Assembly (NCBI RefSeq): GCF_009938225.1 | Contig: NZ_AP019657.1 | Location: 3,038,001 to 3,102,000 of the forward strand | DNA from: Vibrio ponticus | GTDB lineage: Bacteria > Pseudomonadota > Gammaproteobacteria > Enterobacterales > Vibrionaceae | Reading direction: 5' to 3' | Length of the DNA: 64,000 bases | In this document: positions 9,747-19,460 of the stretch, one piece after another | Position numbering within the stretch: position 1 is the stretch's first letter | How the letters are laid out: each line of letters starts with the position of its first letter | Translations under genes and position numbers: made by a program | The notes under the pieces: generated by a model | What the model was told of the DNA's origin: nothing | Seen by the model: only the letters and a program-made list of their open reading frames with translations | Database searches by the model: none

Positions 9747-10570
9747 AAAACATATGCATAGCTGGAGATGGCTGGGGTGCTATTTCTGCTTATAAAGCAA
9801 TGAAGAGTGAAAGAATTAATTTGTTTTTATTGACCCGAGATGAAGAGTTAAAAAAGCTGGTTGATAATAATGAAATGCTAGTCGATAGTTTTAACGCTAA
9901 AAACTTCGATCTGATAATTTGCTCTGGTTACAAGCCTATTATTAATAATCGAGACTTGGCTGAAAACAAATTTGTCAATATCCATTACTCCCTCCTGCCA
10001 AAGTATCGAGGAATGCACTCTGTTGTATGGGCGATTATTAATGGTGAAAAAAAGTTGGGTTATACTATACATGAAGTAAATGAAAATATTGATGATGGTG
10101 ATATTGTATATCAGCATTGTATTGATTATGACTGTCAAACAGCTACAGAGGTGGTTGAAACATTTAATGATCATGTTGAAAATAATCTAGCCAATATAAT
10201 TATTAAATATCTCAATGGGAACATATCTCCAATTCCTCAAAACAAAAGTGAAGCATCTTGGGTTTGCAAACGAAATTTAAGTGATTGTAAAGTTGGTTTT
10301 GACTGGAGTGTGGAGCGCATTAGTAGGTTTTTGAAGGCATTGTCACCACCATATCCAAGAGCCTATATTGAATATGAAGAGAAAAAACTATTTATTGTTG
10401 AAGCAAAACTAGTGAAAAGTGAAAACTTAATGACTACAGGGCGAATAGTAAACATAGATAGCGATGGAATTTGGATTAAAGTTTTAGATGGATACTTAGT
10501 AGTATCTAAATTTCATAATGATGAAGTAAACTTTAACATTGAGACATTTAAGATAGGTACTCGATTATGA
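9743..10570 (+). CDS. dTDP-3-amino-sugar N-formyltransferase (FdtF-like)
   Basis: Methionyl-tRNA formyltransferase-like fold, 275 residues. The catalytic Asn79-x-His81 (VNIHYSLLPKYRG) and Asp117 (ENIDDGDI) are visible. Enzymes of this group formylate dTDP-amino sugars with N10-formyl-tetrahydrofolate. Between an FdtA-type isomerase and an FdtB-type aminotransferase the likely substrate is dTDP-Fuc3N, giving dTDP-Fuc3NFo. The C-terminal 75 residues form an extra domain of unclear role, without ankyrin repeats. It overlaps fdtA by 4 bases and the next gene by 4 bases. Confidence 0.78.
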   Translation: MKNICIAGDGWGAISAYKAMKSERINLFLLTRDEELKKLVDNNEMLVDSFNAKNFDLIICSGYKPIINNRDLAENKFVNIHYSLLPKYRGMHSVVWAIINGEKKLGYTIHEVNENIDDGDIVYQHCIDYDCQTATEVVETFNDHVENNLANIIIKYLNGNISPIPQNKSEASWVCKRNLSDCKVGFDWSVERISRFLKALSPPYPRAYIEYEEKKLFIVEAKLVKSENLMTTGRIVNIDSDGIWIKVLDGYLVVSKFHNDEVNFNIETFKIGTRL

Positions 10571-11505
10571 TTAAAGTAGTTAGGTATTCTAAGGATATAG
10601 AACAGCAGTGGAATAATTTTGTCAATAGTGGCAAAAAAAAACACTTTATGTTTAATCGTAACTATATGGATTACCATGAGGATAGATTTTTAGACCACTC
10701 TCTTGTTTTTTTTAACAATAAAAATAGAATAATAGCGCTACTACCGGCTAATGAAAGAGATTTTGTTCTGTATAGCCATCAAGGTTTAAGTTTTGGTGGG
10801 TTAATTGTTGATGATAATGCAACATGTGAGTTAGTAATAAATATATTTGATTGCATTGTTGATTACCTTGCTAAAAATAAAATATCTAGTTTGATATATA
10901 AATGTATACCAAGAATATACGAAACAAAACCAAGTGATGAGGAGTTGTATGCTCTCTTTTTACATGATGCACAATTAATAAGAAGAGACAGTTCAGTTGC
11001 AATTAATATGCGAGATAGAATCCCTTATCAAAAGCGTCGAGTTAGAACTATTAATAAAGCAAGAAAGCTAAATGTAATAGTAGAAGAAGTTGAGCAATTG
11101 AATCGTTATTGGTCAATGCTCACGAACGTACTTGAAAAAAATCACAATGCAACACCAGTACACAGTATTGATGAAATAGAAGGGCTTAAACAAAAATTTC
11201 CTGAAAACATTCGATGTTTTGTCGCGAAGTATGATGGTGAAATTGTTGCAGGTACGTTAATCTACATTTCGGATGAAGTCGCTCACTGTCAGTATCTTGC
11301 ATCTAACTCAGTGGGTCGAGATATAGGGGCGCTAGATTTAGTTTTAGATGAACTAATTAATAAGACATTTGTCGATATGCGGTATTTTGATTTCGGAATA
11401 TCAAATGAAGAACAAGGTCGATTTTTAAATACTGGATTAATTGCACAAAAAGAAGGCTTTGGTGCTAGAACGATTGTCCACGATTTTTATGAGTTAAAAA
11501 TATGA
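10567..11505 (+). CDS. FemAB-like / GNAT-fold acyltransferase of the polysaccharide cluster
   Basis: A 312-residue protein with the doubled GNAT architecture of the FemAB-like (Acetyltransf_6) group. The C-terminal half carries the typical run [20 protein letters not shown] and then AQKEGFGAR. FemAB proteins move aminoacyl groups from aminoacyl-tRNA, while relatives in polysaccharide loci may move acyl or aminoacyl groups to amino sugars. The position between the formyltransferase and the aminotransferase suggests work on the 3-amino sugar, perhaps an alternative N-acyl group. Donor and acceptor are unknown. Overlaps are 4 bases on both sides. Confidence 0.65.
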   Translation: MIKVVRYSKDIEQQWNNFVNSGKKKHFMFNRNYMDYHEDRFLDHSLVFFNNKNRIIALLPANERDFVLYSHQGLSFGGLIVDDNATCELVINIFDCIVDYLAKNKISSLIYKCIPRIYETKPSDEELYALFLHDAQLIRRDSSVAINMRDRIPYQKRRVRTINKARKLNVIVEEVEQLNRYWSMLTNVLEKNHNATPVHSIDEIEGLKQKFPENIRCFVAKYDGEIVAGTLIYISDEVAHCQYLASNSVGRDIGALDLVLDELINKTFVDMRYFDFGISNEEQGRFLNTGLIAQKEGFGARTIVHDFYELKI

Positions 11506-12608
11506 AAATTCCATTTTTAGATTTAAAAAGTATTAACGCTCAGTATCACAAAGAATTGAAGTTAGCGTGCTCTAGAGTTATTGATTCTGGTTGGTATATT
11601 ATGGGGGAAGAGTTATCTAAATTTGAACAAGAGTTTTCATCTTATTGCGGAAGTAGATATTGCATAGGTGTTGCAAATGGACTAGACGCACTAACTCTAA
11701 CTCTTCGAGCTTGGAAGGAAATGGGGAAAATTAAGCAAGGAGATGAAGTTATAGTTCCAGCAAATACTTATATTGCTAGTATTCTCGCGATCACTGAAAA
11801 TGAACTTGTGCCCATTTTAGTGGAACCTGATCCTAAAACTTATAACTTAACTAAAGACTCAATTGAAAAAGCCATAACGAGTCGAACTAGAGTTATTTTG
11901 CCTGTGCATCTCTATGGGCTGATATCTCCAATGCCAGAAATTATGAGACTAGCGGAAGAAAGATCCTTTCTGGTATTGGAAGATTGTGCTCAGTCTCATG
12001 GTGCAGAAATAGAAAGTGTAAAATGTGGTAATTGGGGACATGCTTCGGGTTTTAGTTTCTATCCAGGAAAAAACTTAGGCGCGTTGGGCGACGCTGGCGC
12101 GATAACTACGAACGATGAAGAGTTAGCGGGAGTTCTTCTAGCATTGCGAAACTATGGTTCTCACCGGAAGTATGAAAATTTATACAAGGGCGTTAATAGC
12201 CGACTTGATGAAATACAAGCAGCTATGCTTCGAGTCAAGCTTAAATATCTTGACTATGAAACAAACAGACGAAGAGAAATTGCGGATAACTATCTAACTA
12301 AAATAGTAAATAAACGTATAACATTGCCCGTATATTTACAACCAATGAGTCATGTCTGGCATCTTTTTGTTATACAAACGGAGAGTCGAACAGAGTTGAT
12401 AAATTATCTGAATGCTAATGGAGTTCAAACATTAGTGCACTACCCGATACCTCCACATAAACAGCAAGCATATTCAGAGCTAAATTCTGTTAAGTTACCG
12501 ATTACAGAATGTATACATGAAAAAATATTATCATTACCAATCGATCCGACAATGAATGAATCGGATGTAATGAGTATAATTGATATTGTAAATGGATTCG
12601 AAGGTTGA
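11502..12608 (+). CDS. fdtB: dTDP-3-keto-6-deoxyhexose 3-aminotransferase (DegT/DnrJ/EryC1, FdtB type)
   Basis: PLP-dependent sugar aminotransferase of 368 residues. The Schiff-base Lys190 lies in [15 protein letters not shown]. Asp161 (LEDCAQSHG) should contact the pyridine nitrogen, and NYGSHRKY is a typical later segment. With RmlA, RmlB and FdtA it should give dTDP-Fuc3N, with glutamate as probable amino donor. The stop TGA shares its last base with the next ATG. Confidence 0.87.
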   Translation: MKIPFLDLKSINAQYHKELKLACSRVIDSGWYIMGEELSKFEQEFSSYCGSRYCIGVANGLDALTLTLRAWKEMGKIKQGDEVIVPANTYIASILAITENELVPILVEPDPKTYNLTKDSIEKAITSRTRVILPVHLYGLISPMPEIMRLAEERSFLVLEDCAQSHGAEIESVKCGNWGHASGFSFYPGKNLGALGDAGAITTNDEELAGVLLALRNYGSHRKYENLYKGVNSRLDEIQAAMLRVKLKYLDYETNRRREIADNYLTKIVNKRITLPVYLQPMSHVWHLFVIQTESRTELINYLNANGVQTLVHYPIPPHKQQAYSELNSVKLPITECIHEKILSLPIDPTMNESDVMSIIDIVNGFEG

Positions 12609-13174
12609 TGGCTAAGATTAGAATATTGATATTGGCAATTACAAAAAAAATTAGAGTTTTAATGTATAAGTTCATGTCAGAAAGACAGTATGAATTTATT
12701 GCAAACCAACCAGTTCTGATAAAAGGGAAAGGTAATTTCTGTTTTTCCAATAACATTCAATTTGGAGTGGAAAGTTCTCCATTCTTTTTTTCAGGTTATG
12801 GTTATATCGAGTCAAGAAATGCAAATAGTCTGATAAGAATAGGAGATAGTACTTTTATTAATAATAATTGTTCTATTGTTGCTGAGGGCGGTAGCATTTC
12901 TATTGGTAGTAACTGTCTTATAGGGTTGAACTTCCAAGTTTCAAATTCGGATTTTCATGATATTAGTCCATCTGGTCGACTAACTGGTGGGAATACAAAA
13001 AGAGCAGATGTACACATAGAAGATAATGTGTTTATTGGTAATAATGTAACTGTCTTAAAAGGAGTTAGAATTGGTAAAAATACATCTATAGGAAGTGGTA
13101 GTATTGTCGTTAAGTCAATTCCAAGCAATGTAGTAGCTGCCGGGGTTCCAGCAACAGTGATCAGAACGTTATGA
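12608..13174 (+). CDS. hexapeptide-repeat (left-handed beta-helix) acyltransferase
   Basis: 188 residues. Imperfect hexapeptide repeats cover about residues 70-185 (for example IGDSTF, IGSNCL, IGNNVT, IGKNTS, IGSGSI), ending in AAGVPATVI as in maltose/serine O-acetyltransferase relatives. It probably O-acetylates, or N-acetylates, a sugar of the repeat unit from acetyl-CoA. I place the start at ATG 12608, overlapping the fdtB TGA, rather than the in-frame TTG at 12605. An FdtC-like role (N-acetylation of Fuc3N) is possible but would compete with the formyltransferase. Confidence 0.75.
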   Translation: MAKIRILILAITKKIRVLMYKFMSERQYEFIANQPVLIKGKGNFCFSNNIQFGVESSPFFFSGYGYIESRNANSLIRIGDSTFINNNCSIVAEGGSISIGSNCLIGLNFQVSNSDFHDISPSGRLTGGNTKRADVHIEDNVFIGNNVTVLKGVRIGKNTSIGSGSIVVKSIPSNVVAAGVPATVIRTL

Positions 13175-14409
13175 ACTTGCTTAAAACATCGATGTTGTCA
13201 GGGGTGTCGACGTTCATAAGAATTGCCTGCGGTCTTATTATAACTAAAACCATCGCGGTGTTTTCTGGTCCAAGTGGTGTTGCGGTAATAGGGCAACTTC
13301 AAAATGTTATTAACATATCTATGTTGATATGTGGTGACTTCTTGAAAACTGCAGTTACAAAATATACGGCAGAGTATGAAGATGCGCGGCGATATAAAAT
13401 ATGGTCGGCAGGAGTGAAAATTGTTTTCATTTTGTGCGTTGTATTCTTTGTTGTGTTTTATTTTTTTTCAAATGAAATATCAAAGATCTTATTAGGCGAA
13501 GTTAGTTATGCTTTTGTATTCCGCGCGCTCGCTTTTTCATTGCCATTTTTTGTAATAAATTCCTTCATTTTGGCCATTCTAAATGGGATGAAGGAAATAA
13601 AGATGTATATATTCCTGAACATATCACTCAGTGTGGTTTCATTGTTTTTGGTTGTGTTCCTTAGTTATTCATATGGTCTTAATGGTGCATTGTTAGCTTA
13701 TGCTACCAATCAATCTGTAGTTTGTTTTATCACCATATTTTTTGTAAGAAAACAAAAGTGGTTTAGTACTAAATATTTTCAGTATAAGCCCGAATTAGCT
13801 CAGTATAAGAGTTTGTTTGGTTTTGCGCTACTTACCTTCACCTCTATTGCAGCATCTAATAGTTCTATTTTATTTATACGAAATTATTTAATCGATAGTT
13901 TGTCACCCAACGCAGCAGGAAATTGGCAAGCAATATGGGCATTGTCTCAAGTCGTACTTTCGTTGATTACTACCTCGTTGTCTACATACTTATTACCTAC
14001 ATTGTCAAAGATTAATAATAAAAAAGAAATAACTAGAGAATTATATGATGCAGTTAAGATAATCATGCCGCTAACTATTTGTATGACAATGATTATGTAT
14101 CTGTTAAGGGACTATATCATCCTTGTTTTATATACAAATGAGTTTGATAAATTAAGAGATTTATTTCTTTTTCAAATGATAGGGATAAATATAAAAGTTT
14201 TCGGATGGTTATTTGGCTACGTTTTAGTGGCAAAAGGAATGATAAAGTATACTGTGTCAACAGAGATTTTATTTTCATTGCTTTGGTGTTTCTTAACTGT
14301 TGTTTTTGTAGGTGAATTGGGTTTGAATGGAGTGCTCTATTCTTTTTTAATTACAGTTATAATGCACGCTATTACTATGTGTGCGTTGTTTAGATATAAG
14401 GTTAGATGA
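13171..14409 (+). CDS. wzx: Wzx-type lipid-linked oligosaccharide flippase (WzxE-like)
   Basis: A 412-residue membrane protein with about twelve helices. The N-terminus (LLKTSMLSGVSTFIRIACGLIITKTIAVFSGPSGVAVIGQ, given here in two parts of the same run) resembles the WzxE branch of the MOP exporter superfamily. It should flip the undecaprenyl-diphosphate repeat unit across the inner membrane. It overlaps the preceding and following genes by 4 bases. It is quite different from the second flippase at 48972-50159, so the two clusters export separate units. Confidence 0.82.
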   Translation: MNLLKTSMLSGVSTFIRIACGLIITKTIAVFSGPSGVAVIGQLQNVINISMLICGDFLKTAVTKYTAEYEDARRYKIWSAGVKIVFILCVVFFVVFYFFSNEISKILLGEVSYAFVFRALAFSLPFFVINSFILAILNGMKEIKMYIFLNISLSVVSLFLVVFLSYSYGLNGALLAYATNQSVVCFITIFFVRKQKWFSTKYFQYKPELAQYKSLFGFALLTFTSIAASNSSILFIRNYLIDSLSPNAAGNWQAIWALSQVVLSLITTSLSTYLLPTLSKINNKKEITRELYDAVKIIMPLTICMTMIMYLLRDYIILVLYTNEFDKLRDLFLFQMIGINIKVFGWLFGYVLVAKGMIKYTVSTEILFSLLWCFLTVVFVGELGLNGVLYSFLITVIMHAITMCALFRYKVR

Positions 14410-15206
14410 GTTTGAACGAAAAGGTTAGTATTATTATACCACTATATAATGGTAGTTCGTTTATCGCTAAAACAATTGATTCTTGTCTGAATCAGACTTA
14501 TCGAAATATAGAAGTTATTCTTATTGACGACTGTTCAACAGATAAATCCAGAGAAACAATTAAGCCTTATGAAGGGCAAGTTAAAATTATATATAACGAA
14601 GTTAATTGCGGTATATCTAAAAGTGTCAATAAGGCAATGTCATTGGCGTCAGGCGAGTTTTTTATTCTCTTGGGTCATGATGACATACTTCCAAGTAGGC
14701 ATGTAGAATTAATGTTGCATGAATTTGAGATTGATGTGGTTAGCGTTCATTGCAATAGTATTTATATTGATATGGATGATAAACATGGTCTGATGAAAAA
14801 AAGTGATGATATTCAATTTGAAAAAACACTTAATTGTGCATTTGAATTGTCAATAGATAACTTCATTAATAGTTGCGGAATGATTCACCGAACAAGTTTA
14901 TTTAATCGGGTTGGTGGTTGGGATGAGAGTTATCGAAATTACGGTGAATGGTTGTTCTATATAAAATCATTGGAGTTTGGGAGGATAAAATATACTGATG
15001 TTTCTCGTTCACTCTACCGAAGACATGGCAATAATATCACCAACTCATTTAGTAATAAGGAAGTCATTAAGTCTCTAAATGATTATAAATTCCATTGCAG
15101 GAGGTTGGCTTATTTAAGGGTTGTTCCTTCTTTTTTTGAAAAAATTAAATACGCTAAAAGCTTGAGCGTTGAGAAAATTAAATACTTGTATTATCTATTA
15201 AAGTGA
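14406..15206 (+). CDS. glycosyltransferase family 2
   Basis: 266 residues with a GT-A fold: KVSIIIPLYNGSSFIAKTI at the start, IDDCSTD, then the DXD-like GHDDILP near residue 95 and a C-terminal GGWDE..YGEWLFY segment. It is a cytoplasmic enzyme adding one sugar to the growing unit on undecaprenyl diphosphate. Donor unknown. It overlaps wzx by 4 bases. Confidence 0.85.
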   Translation: MSLNEKVSIIIPLYNGSSFIAKTIDSCLNQTYRNIEVILIDDCSTDKSRETIKPYEGQVKIIYNEVNCGISKSVNKAMSLASGEFFILLGHDDILPSRHVELMLHEFEIDVVSVHCNSIYIDMDDKHGLMKKSDDIQFEKTLNCAFELSIDNFINSCGMIHRTSLFNRVGGWDESYRNYGEWLFYIKSLEFGRIKYTDVSRSLYRRHGNNITNSFSNKEVIKSLNDYKFHCRRLAYLRVVPSFFEKIKYAKSLSVEKIKYLYYLLK

Positions 15207-15215
15207 TGACATATT

Positions 15216-16334
15216 TTGGAAAAGCATGGTAAAAAAATTCTAATTTTCTCTCGCGAATTTCCACCTTTCGTCGGTGGAGCTGGTTCTGCTGCATTTGAGT
15301 ATGCGAAGTTATTGAGTAATGAAGCTAACATTCACGTCACAGTATTAACAGAATACATTGAAGGAATTGAGGGTAAATGTTCTTTCAAATTTGACATTAA
15401 AAGAATGCCATCATCTAAATTTCTACCCGGGGTTTTGCGTTTTATAAAGTTCAAAGAGTTTATTAACTACGACTTGATTATCCTCAATGATTCGTCATCA
15501 ATTTTCTTTGCTGGTCTGTTTTTTTCTAAAAAATTACTTAGTAAATGTATTTGTTTTTTCCATGGGAGTGAGCCGGAAAGAATATACATGTCTCCAAATG
15601 TTTTTCGGAGAGTTATTGGGTATGAAAAGTTTTACTCACGAGCTATAAATCATTGCATAAAAAGAGTTGCGGTTAGCAAGTATATGAGAAAAAAGATGTT
15701 AACCGTCGATAAATTGTCAGGATTAGTAATTGATGTTGATTATACACCAATTGGTAATGTTGACAGTGTTAATGAAGTTGATGTCGATACTAAGTTTATT
15801 TTTAATAAGATTAAAAATAAACGCATATATATAACTGCAAGTAGGCTTGTTAGAGGGAAGGGGCATGAGCGAGTTTTAAATTCATTGATTGAACTAAAGA
15901 AGTTAGGTTGTTTAAATTGGCATTGGTTAGTTGTTGGCGATGGTGAGTATTTAAATGAATTTAGAACTCTAGTAGAAGAAAGCGAGGTTTCTAGGTTCGT
16001 AACTTTTCTCGGTAAGGTTGATAGATCATGTCTAAATGCAATTTATTCAAAATCATCTTGTATGATATTATTGTCTGAATTTAAAGAGTCATTTGGTTTG
16101 GTTTATTTAGAGGCTAACTTAGCAGGAATTCCTTCAATAGGTTTCAATAGGTATGGGGCAAAAGAGGCTATAGTTAATGGTCAGACTGGTTTTTTGGTTA
16201 ATAATGAAAATGAACTGGTTAGAATCCTCTTAGAAGAAAGGTATGTTTATTTGTCAAAACATGACATGTATGGGTATGCCAAGAGTTTTGATGGAAGTCA
16301 GTTTATTAATAAAGTGCGAGAGTTAATCTATTGA
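15216..16334 (+). CDS. glycosyltransferase family 4
   Basis: 372 residues, GT-B fold. The N-terminus KILIFSREFPPFVGGAGSAA has the Gly-rich loop of GT4 enzymes. The C-terminal domain has TASRLVRGKGHERV, VVGDGEYL and ESFGLVYLEANLAG, where the EX7E-like motif binds the donor. No ATG fits; the TTG at 15216 is the only sensible start, 9 bases after the previous stop. Donor and acceptor are unknown. Confidence 0.83.
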   Translation: MEKHGKKILIFSREFPPFVGGAGSAAFEYAKLLSNEANIHVTVLTEYIEGIEGKCSFKFDIKRMPSSKFLPGVLRFIKFKEFINYDLIILNDSSSIFFAGLFFSKKLLSKCICFFHGSEPERIYMSPNVFRRVIGYEKFYSRAINHCIKRVAVSKYMRKKMLTVDKLSGLVIDVDYTPIGNVDSVNEVDVDTKFIFNKIKNKRIYITASRLVRGKGHERVLNSLIELKKLGCLNWHWLVVGDGEYLNEFRTLVEESEVSRFVTFLGKVDRSCLNAIYSKSSCMILLSEFKESFGLVYLEANLAGIPSIGFNRYGAKEAIVNGQTGFLVNNENELVRILLEERYVYLSKHDMYGYAKSFDGSQFINKVRELIY

Positions 16335-17488
16335 AAATTGCATATATATTTACATTGTTCCCCCAGTTTTCAGAGACGTTTGCTTGTTTAGATGTAAAAG
16401 CAATGAATAAAGTGGATTCGATTGCTGATGTGTTTTCTTTAAAGCGTCCAAGCAAGAAACAGATAGAACTACTTAAAGAACGTGGTTTAGGGAGTGTTAA
16501 ACTATATTATCCATCTTATACTGAAAATTTAATTTCAATTTTCGATGTAAAGTCGTTTTTTTATCTTTTATTTCTAATAATCAAACATGAGAGTGGTTTT
16601 TTTAACATAGCTAAATGTATTTTTTATATTTTGCCATCAATCTCTCTGTATAGGAATTTGAGTCGCAGTAATTACGATATTGTACATCTTTTTTGGGGGC
16701 ACACTCCATCATTGTGTGGTTTACTATATAAAAAAAAGTTGCCATCAAAAAAATTGACTATGTTTTTAGGTGCATATGACCTTGTTCAATCTTTGGGAGT
16801 GACGAAATTATTATTATCCAAAGTTGATCGTGTATTCACACATAGCGTTTCGAATGTGGCGAAAATTAGAAAGCTATGTAGTGATGTGGACCCAATTGTA
16901 ATCTATCGTGGTATAGACACTTCTACTTATTCGGCACTTAAGAGTATAGAAAAAGTGAGATCAAGGTGGTGCCTGTCCAGTCGATTGATAAATGAGAAAA
17001 ATATAGATGATGCAATTTTATTGTTCTCAAGATGCACTAGTACCGAAGACAATGCTGAACTTTGGATTTTTGGGGATGGACCGGAGAAGAAGCGTTTAGC
17101 TTCTTTGGTTAGTTCATTGAAAATAAAAGAAAAAGTAATATTTTATGGGCATGTTAAGCAATCAACAATGTTTAATCATATGGCTTCTTGTGAGGTATTA
17201 TTATTGCTATCAAATAAACCCGGTGAATGCCTTCCTAATGCTGTTAAAGAGGCAATGTATTTGGGCTGTAAGGCTGTCGTACGACGAAGTCCTGGCATTG
17301 ATGAGTTAATAATTGATGAGCGATTTGGCTGTATTTTGGATGACTCTACAGTTTTAACTGCTGACGAAATAAAAAACGCTCTATCAAGTATTGATGTAGA
17401 GTTGGCTTATCAACATATATGTGACCATTTTTCACTAAAAAATAGTGCGAAAGAATATAGAATACAGTGGGGTAAATTAATTGAATAA
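16331..17488 (+). CDS. glycosyltransferase family 4
   Basis: 385 residues with the N-terminal FPQFSETFACLDVKAM typical of one GT4 branch, and C-terminal WIFGDGPEKKRL, VIFYGHV and PNAVKEAMYLGCKAVVRRSPGIDEL. The TTG start at 16331 overlaps the previous stop (TTGA), so expression is probably by translational coupling. Sugar specificity cannot be told. Confidence 0.82.
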   Translation: MKIAYIFTLFPQFSETFACLDVKAMNKVDSIADVFSLKRPSKKQIELLKERGLGSVKLYYPSYTENLISIFDVKSFFYLLFLIIKHESGFFNIAKCIFYILPSISLYRNLSRSNYDIVHLFWGHTPSLCGLLYKKKLPSKKLTMFLGAYDLVQSLGVTKLLLSKVDRVFTHSVSNVAKIRKLCSDVDPIVIYRGIDTSTYSALKSIEKVRSRWCLSSRLINEKNIDDAILLFSRCTSTEDNAELWIFGDGPEKKRLASLVSSLKIKEKVIFYGHVKQSTMFNHMASCEVLLLLSNKPGECLPNAVKEAMYLGCKAVVRRSPGIDELIIDERFGCILDDSTVLTADEIKNALSSIDVELAYQHICDHFSLKNSAKEYRIQWGKLIE

Positions 17489-18551
17489 CATACTTCTGGT
17501 TAACGAAGGGTCTTCAGACAACATTGGAGACCAGGCCTTGAATAAGGGGTTGTTCCATTGTTTATCTTCTCTGGATTTAAAAGTAAAACAGATAGATTTG
17601 ACTCGATGTAGATCGTCTGACTCTGTTTCAAATAATGAAAATCACTTCAAAGTAACAACAGAAAGAGTAATTAATAAAAAAGCGAATAGAAATCACTGGT
17701 TTTGGGTTTTATTATCCAGGATTAAGTGGGGGTTATCTAACATTCGTAAGGTTTTTTTATTAACGAAAGGCAATTATGATGCTTTGGTAGTTGGTGGGGG
17801 GCAATTGATTTTAGATAATCGTTATTTCCCTGTCGCTTTATTAGTTTGGAGTTTAATCGCTCGATTTCGACGAATACCAATTTACTTTGTTTCCGTAGGC
17901 GTTGGTTCTAAGTTTTCATTTGGTTCTAAGTTAATGTTTAGATGCACACTTTCTCTCTCTGAAAAAGTGCTAGTTAGGGATGAGGTAAGTAGAGATAATT
18001 TACGAAATAATTTCAATATAGAATCCACGGTAACTTTCGACAGCGCATATGCTTATCCACTCCCAACCACTAGTCTTAAGAATAAAAGAAGGCTAATTGT
18101 TGGAGTGACTAATTATGAAATATATAAACGATATTTTAGTGAATTAGAATTTTCTGAGCGAAGATTAAATGAAACAGAGTATATCGATAAGTGGGTAAAT
18201 TCTATTTTATCTCTTAATGTTAGCACGGTAGTGTTTTGTTCAACTTCGTCTGAGGATATTGATATATCCCATAAGGTTTATATTCGTCTGTTAGAAAAAA
18301 AAGAAGGAATGGAAATAAGGTTTATCGATAGAGTTCCGCCACTCGAAGAGTATGTGTCTTTGGTGTTGGATAGTGGTTCTGTTTTTTCAGGACGTATGCA
18401 TGCACTGATTCTTAGTGAATTATGTGGAAACTATATAAAACCTTGGGTATTATCTCAAAAAATAGACACATATAATAAATTTATTCTTCCTACATCCGTA
18501 GAGAAGAAGAGAAAGCATATCTACGATGAAGTGAAAAGCTTATTTGCTTAA
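17481..18551 (+). CDS. polysaccharide pyruvyl transferase family protein
   Basis: 356 residues with the PS_pyruv_trans hallmarks NEGSSDNIGDQALN at the N-terminus, VVGGGQLILD, FVSVGVG, VLVRDEVSRD and C-terminal FSGRMHALI. The family moves pyruvate from phosphoenolpyruvate to a sugar hydroxyl pair, making an acidic ketal, on the lipid-linked unit or polymer. The start is TTG 17481, 8 bases before the end of the preceding gene. It is the third successive TTG start. Substrate unknown. Confidence 0.82.
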   Translation: MNNILLVNEGSSDNIGDQALNKGLFHCLSSLDLKVKQIDLTRCRSSDSVSNNENHFKVTTERVINKKANRNHWFWVLLSRIKWGLSNIRKVFLLTKGNYDALVVGGGQLILDNRYFPVALLVWSLIARFRRIPIYFVSVGVGSKFSFGSKLMFRCTLSLSEKVLVRDEVSRDNLRNNFNIESTVTFDSAYAYPLPTTSLKNKRRLIVGVTNYEIYKRYFSELEFSERRLNETEYIDKWVNSILSLNVSTVVFCSTSSEDIDISHKVYIRLLEKKEGMEIRFIDRVPPLEEYVSLVLDSGSVFSGRMHALILSELCGNYIKPWVLSQKIDTYNKFILPTSVEKKRKHIYDEVKSLFA

Positions 18552-18577
18552 TGCGACTTTTTGAGAGCATTAAGCAA
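18544..18577. repeat. 11-bp inverted repeat across the pyruvyltransferase stop
   Basis: TTGCTTAATGC, a 12-base loop, then GCATTAAGCAA. The stop codon lies in the left arm. There is no T-run after it, so it is a stable mRNA hairpin and perhaps an attenuator between the main operon and the last glycosyltransferase. Confidence 0.55.
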
Positions 18578-18653
18578 GTGGTCATGGTTTAAGAATATTG
18601 CTAGTATTTTAGTACTATATCTTAAACATAATAAATGAAATGGGTCTTATTCA

Positions 18654-19400
18654 ATGCCATTAGTCTCTATTATAACTCCGTGCTACAACCCCGATGCTAA
18701 GCTTTTGGAAACCATAGTTAGTGTTCAAAATCAAACTTTTAAAGACTATGAGCATATCATTGTTGATGATGCATCTTCTATTGAACATTCTTCTGATATT
18801 ACAAGAATGATAGAAGACGACCCAAAAATCAGATTTATACAGAGATCTTGGAATGCTGGTCCAGCAGTAACAAGAAACAGAGCAATTAGCGAGGCTCGAG
18901 GTCGATTTATTGCATTTTTGGATGCAGACGATGTTTGGCATCCAGAAAAACTTGAGATTCAAGTTCGTTTCATGCTCGAAAATAAGGTTTACCTTTCTTA
19001 TACTTCTTATGAAGTGGTTGATACTATGGGTAAAGTATTAGGACAGCGTGTTCCTCCTGAGTCACTCACTTATCACGATATTTTAAAGTCGAATCAAATA
19101 GGGTGCTTGACTGCTATTTATGATAGTGAAGCATTGGGCAAAGTATATATGCCTAACGTAGCGAAACGACAAGATATGGGATTGTGGTTAGATATACTGA
19201 AAAAAATTGATAGAGCTTATGGTTTACTTGAGAAGCCTCTTGCTCGGTATAGGCTAGGGCGTAATACTGTTTCTTCAAATAAACTTTCGGTGCTTAAGTA
19301 TCAATGGCGGATTTATCGTGAAGTTGAGAAATTACCATTGTTAAAGTCACTCAATTATTTCAGGCACTATGCGTATAGAGGTGTCACTAGAAAAATTTAG
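18654..19400 (+). CDS. glycosyltransferase family 2
   Basis: 248 residues. The GT-A core has VSIITPCYNPD, IVDDASS and the DXD motif in FLDADDVWHPEK (about residues 85-97), then DMGLWLDILKK. This type often adds hexoses or HexNAc to O-antigen units. It is set apart from the operon by 102 bases with an inverted repeat and has an ATG start, so it may have its own promoter. A bidirectional terminator follows 8 bases after its stop. Confidence 0.85.
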   Translation: MPLVSIITPCYNPDAKLLETIVSVQNQTFKDYEHIIVDDASSIEHSSDITRMIEDDPKIRFIQRSWNAGPAVTRNRAISEARGRFIAFLDADDVWHPEKLEIQVRFMLENKVYLSYTSYEVVDTMGKVLGQRVPPESLTYHDILKSNQIGCLTAIYDSEALGKVYMPNVAKRQDMGLWLDILKKIDRAYGLLEKPLARYRLGRNTVSSNKLSVLKYQWRIYREVEKLPLLKSLNYFRHYAYRGVTRKI

Positions 19401-19407
19401 CCAGTCG

Positions 19408-19438
19408 AAAAAAAAACAGCCTAATAGGCTGTTTTTTT
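19408..19438. terminator. bidirectional Rho-independent terminator
   Basis: AACAGCCT-AAT-AGGCTGTT flanked by an A-run on the left and a T-run on the right. It serves the plus-strand cluster 1 and the minus-strand initiating transferase, which converge here. Confidence 0.92.
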
Positions 19439-19460
19439 ATATTGTATTGTGTTGATACAT

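Noticed and set aside
12887..12898. ops-like 10/12 match on the plus strand in cluster 1
   Set aside because: It is within the hexapeptide acyltransferase gene, encodes conserved residues and lacks the GTG end that matters for ops.
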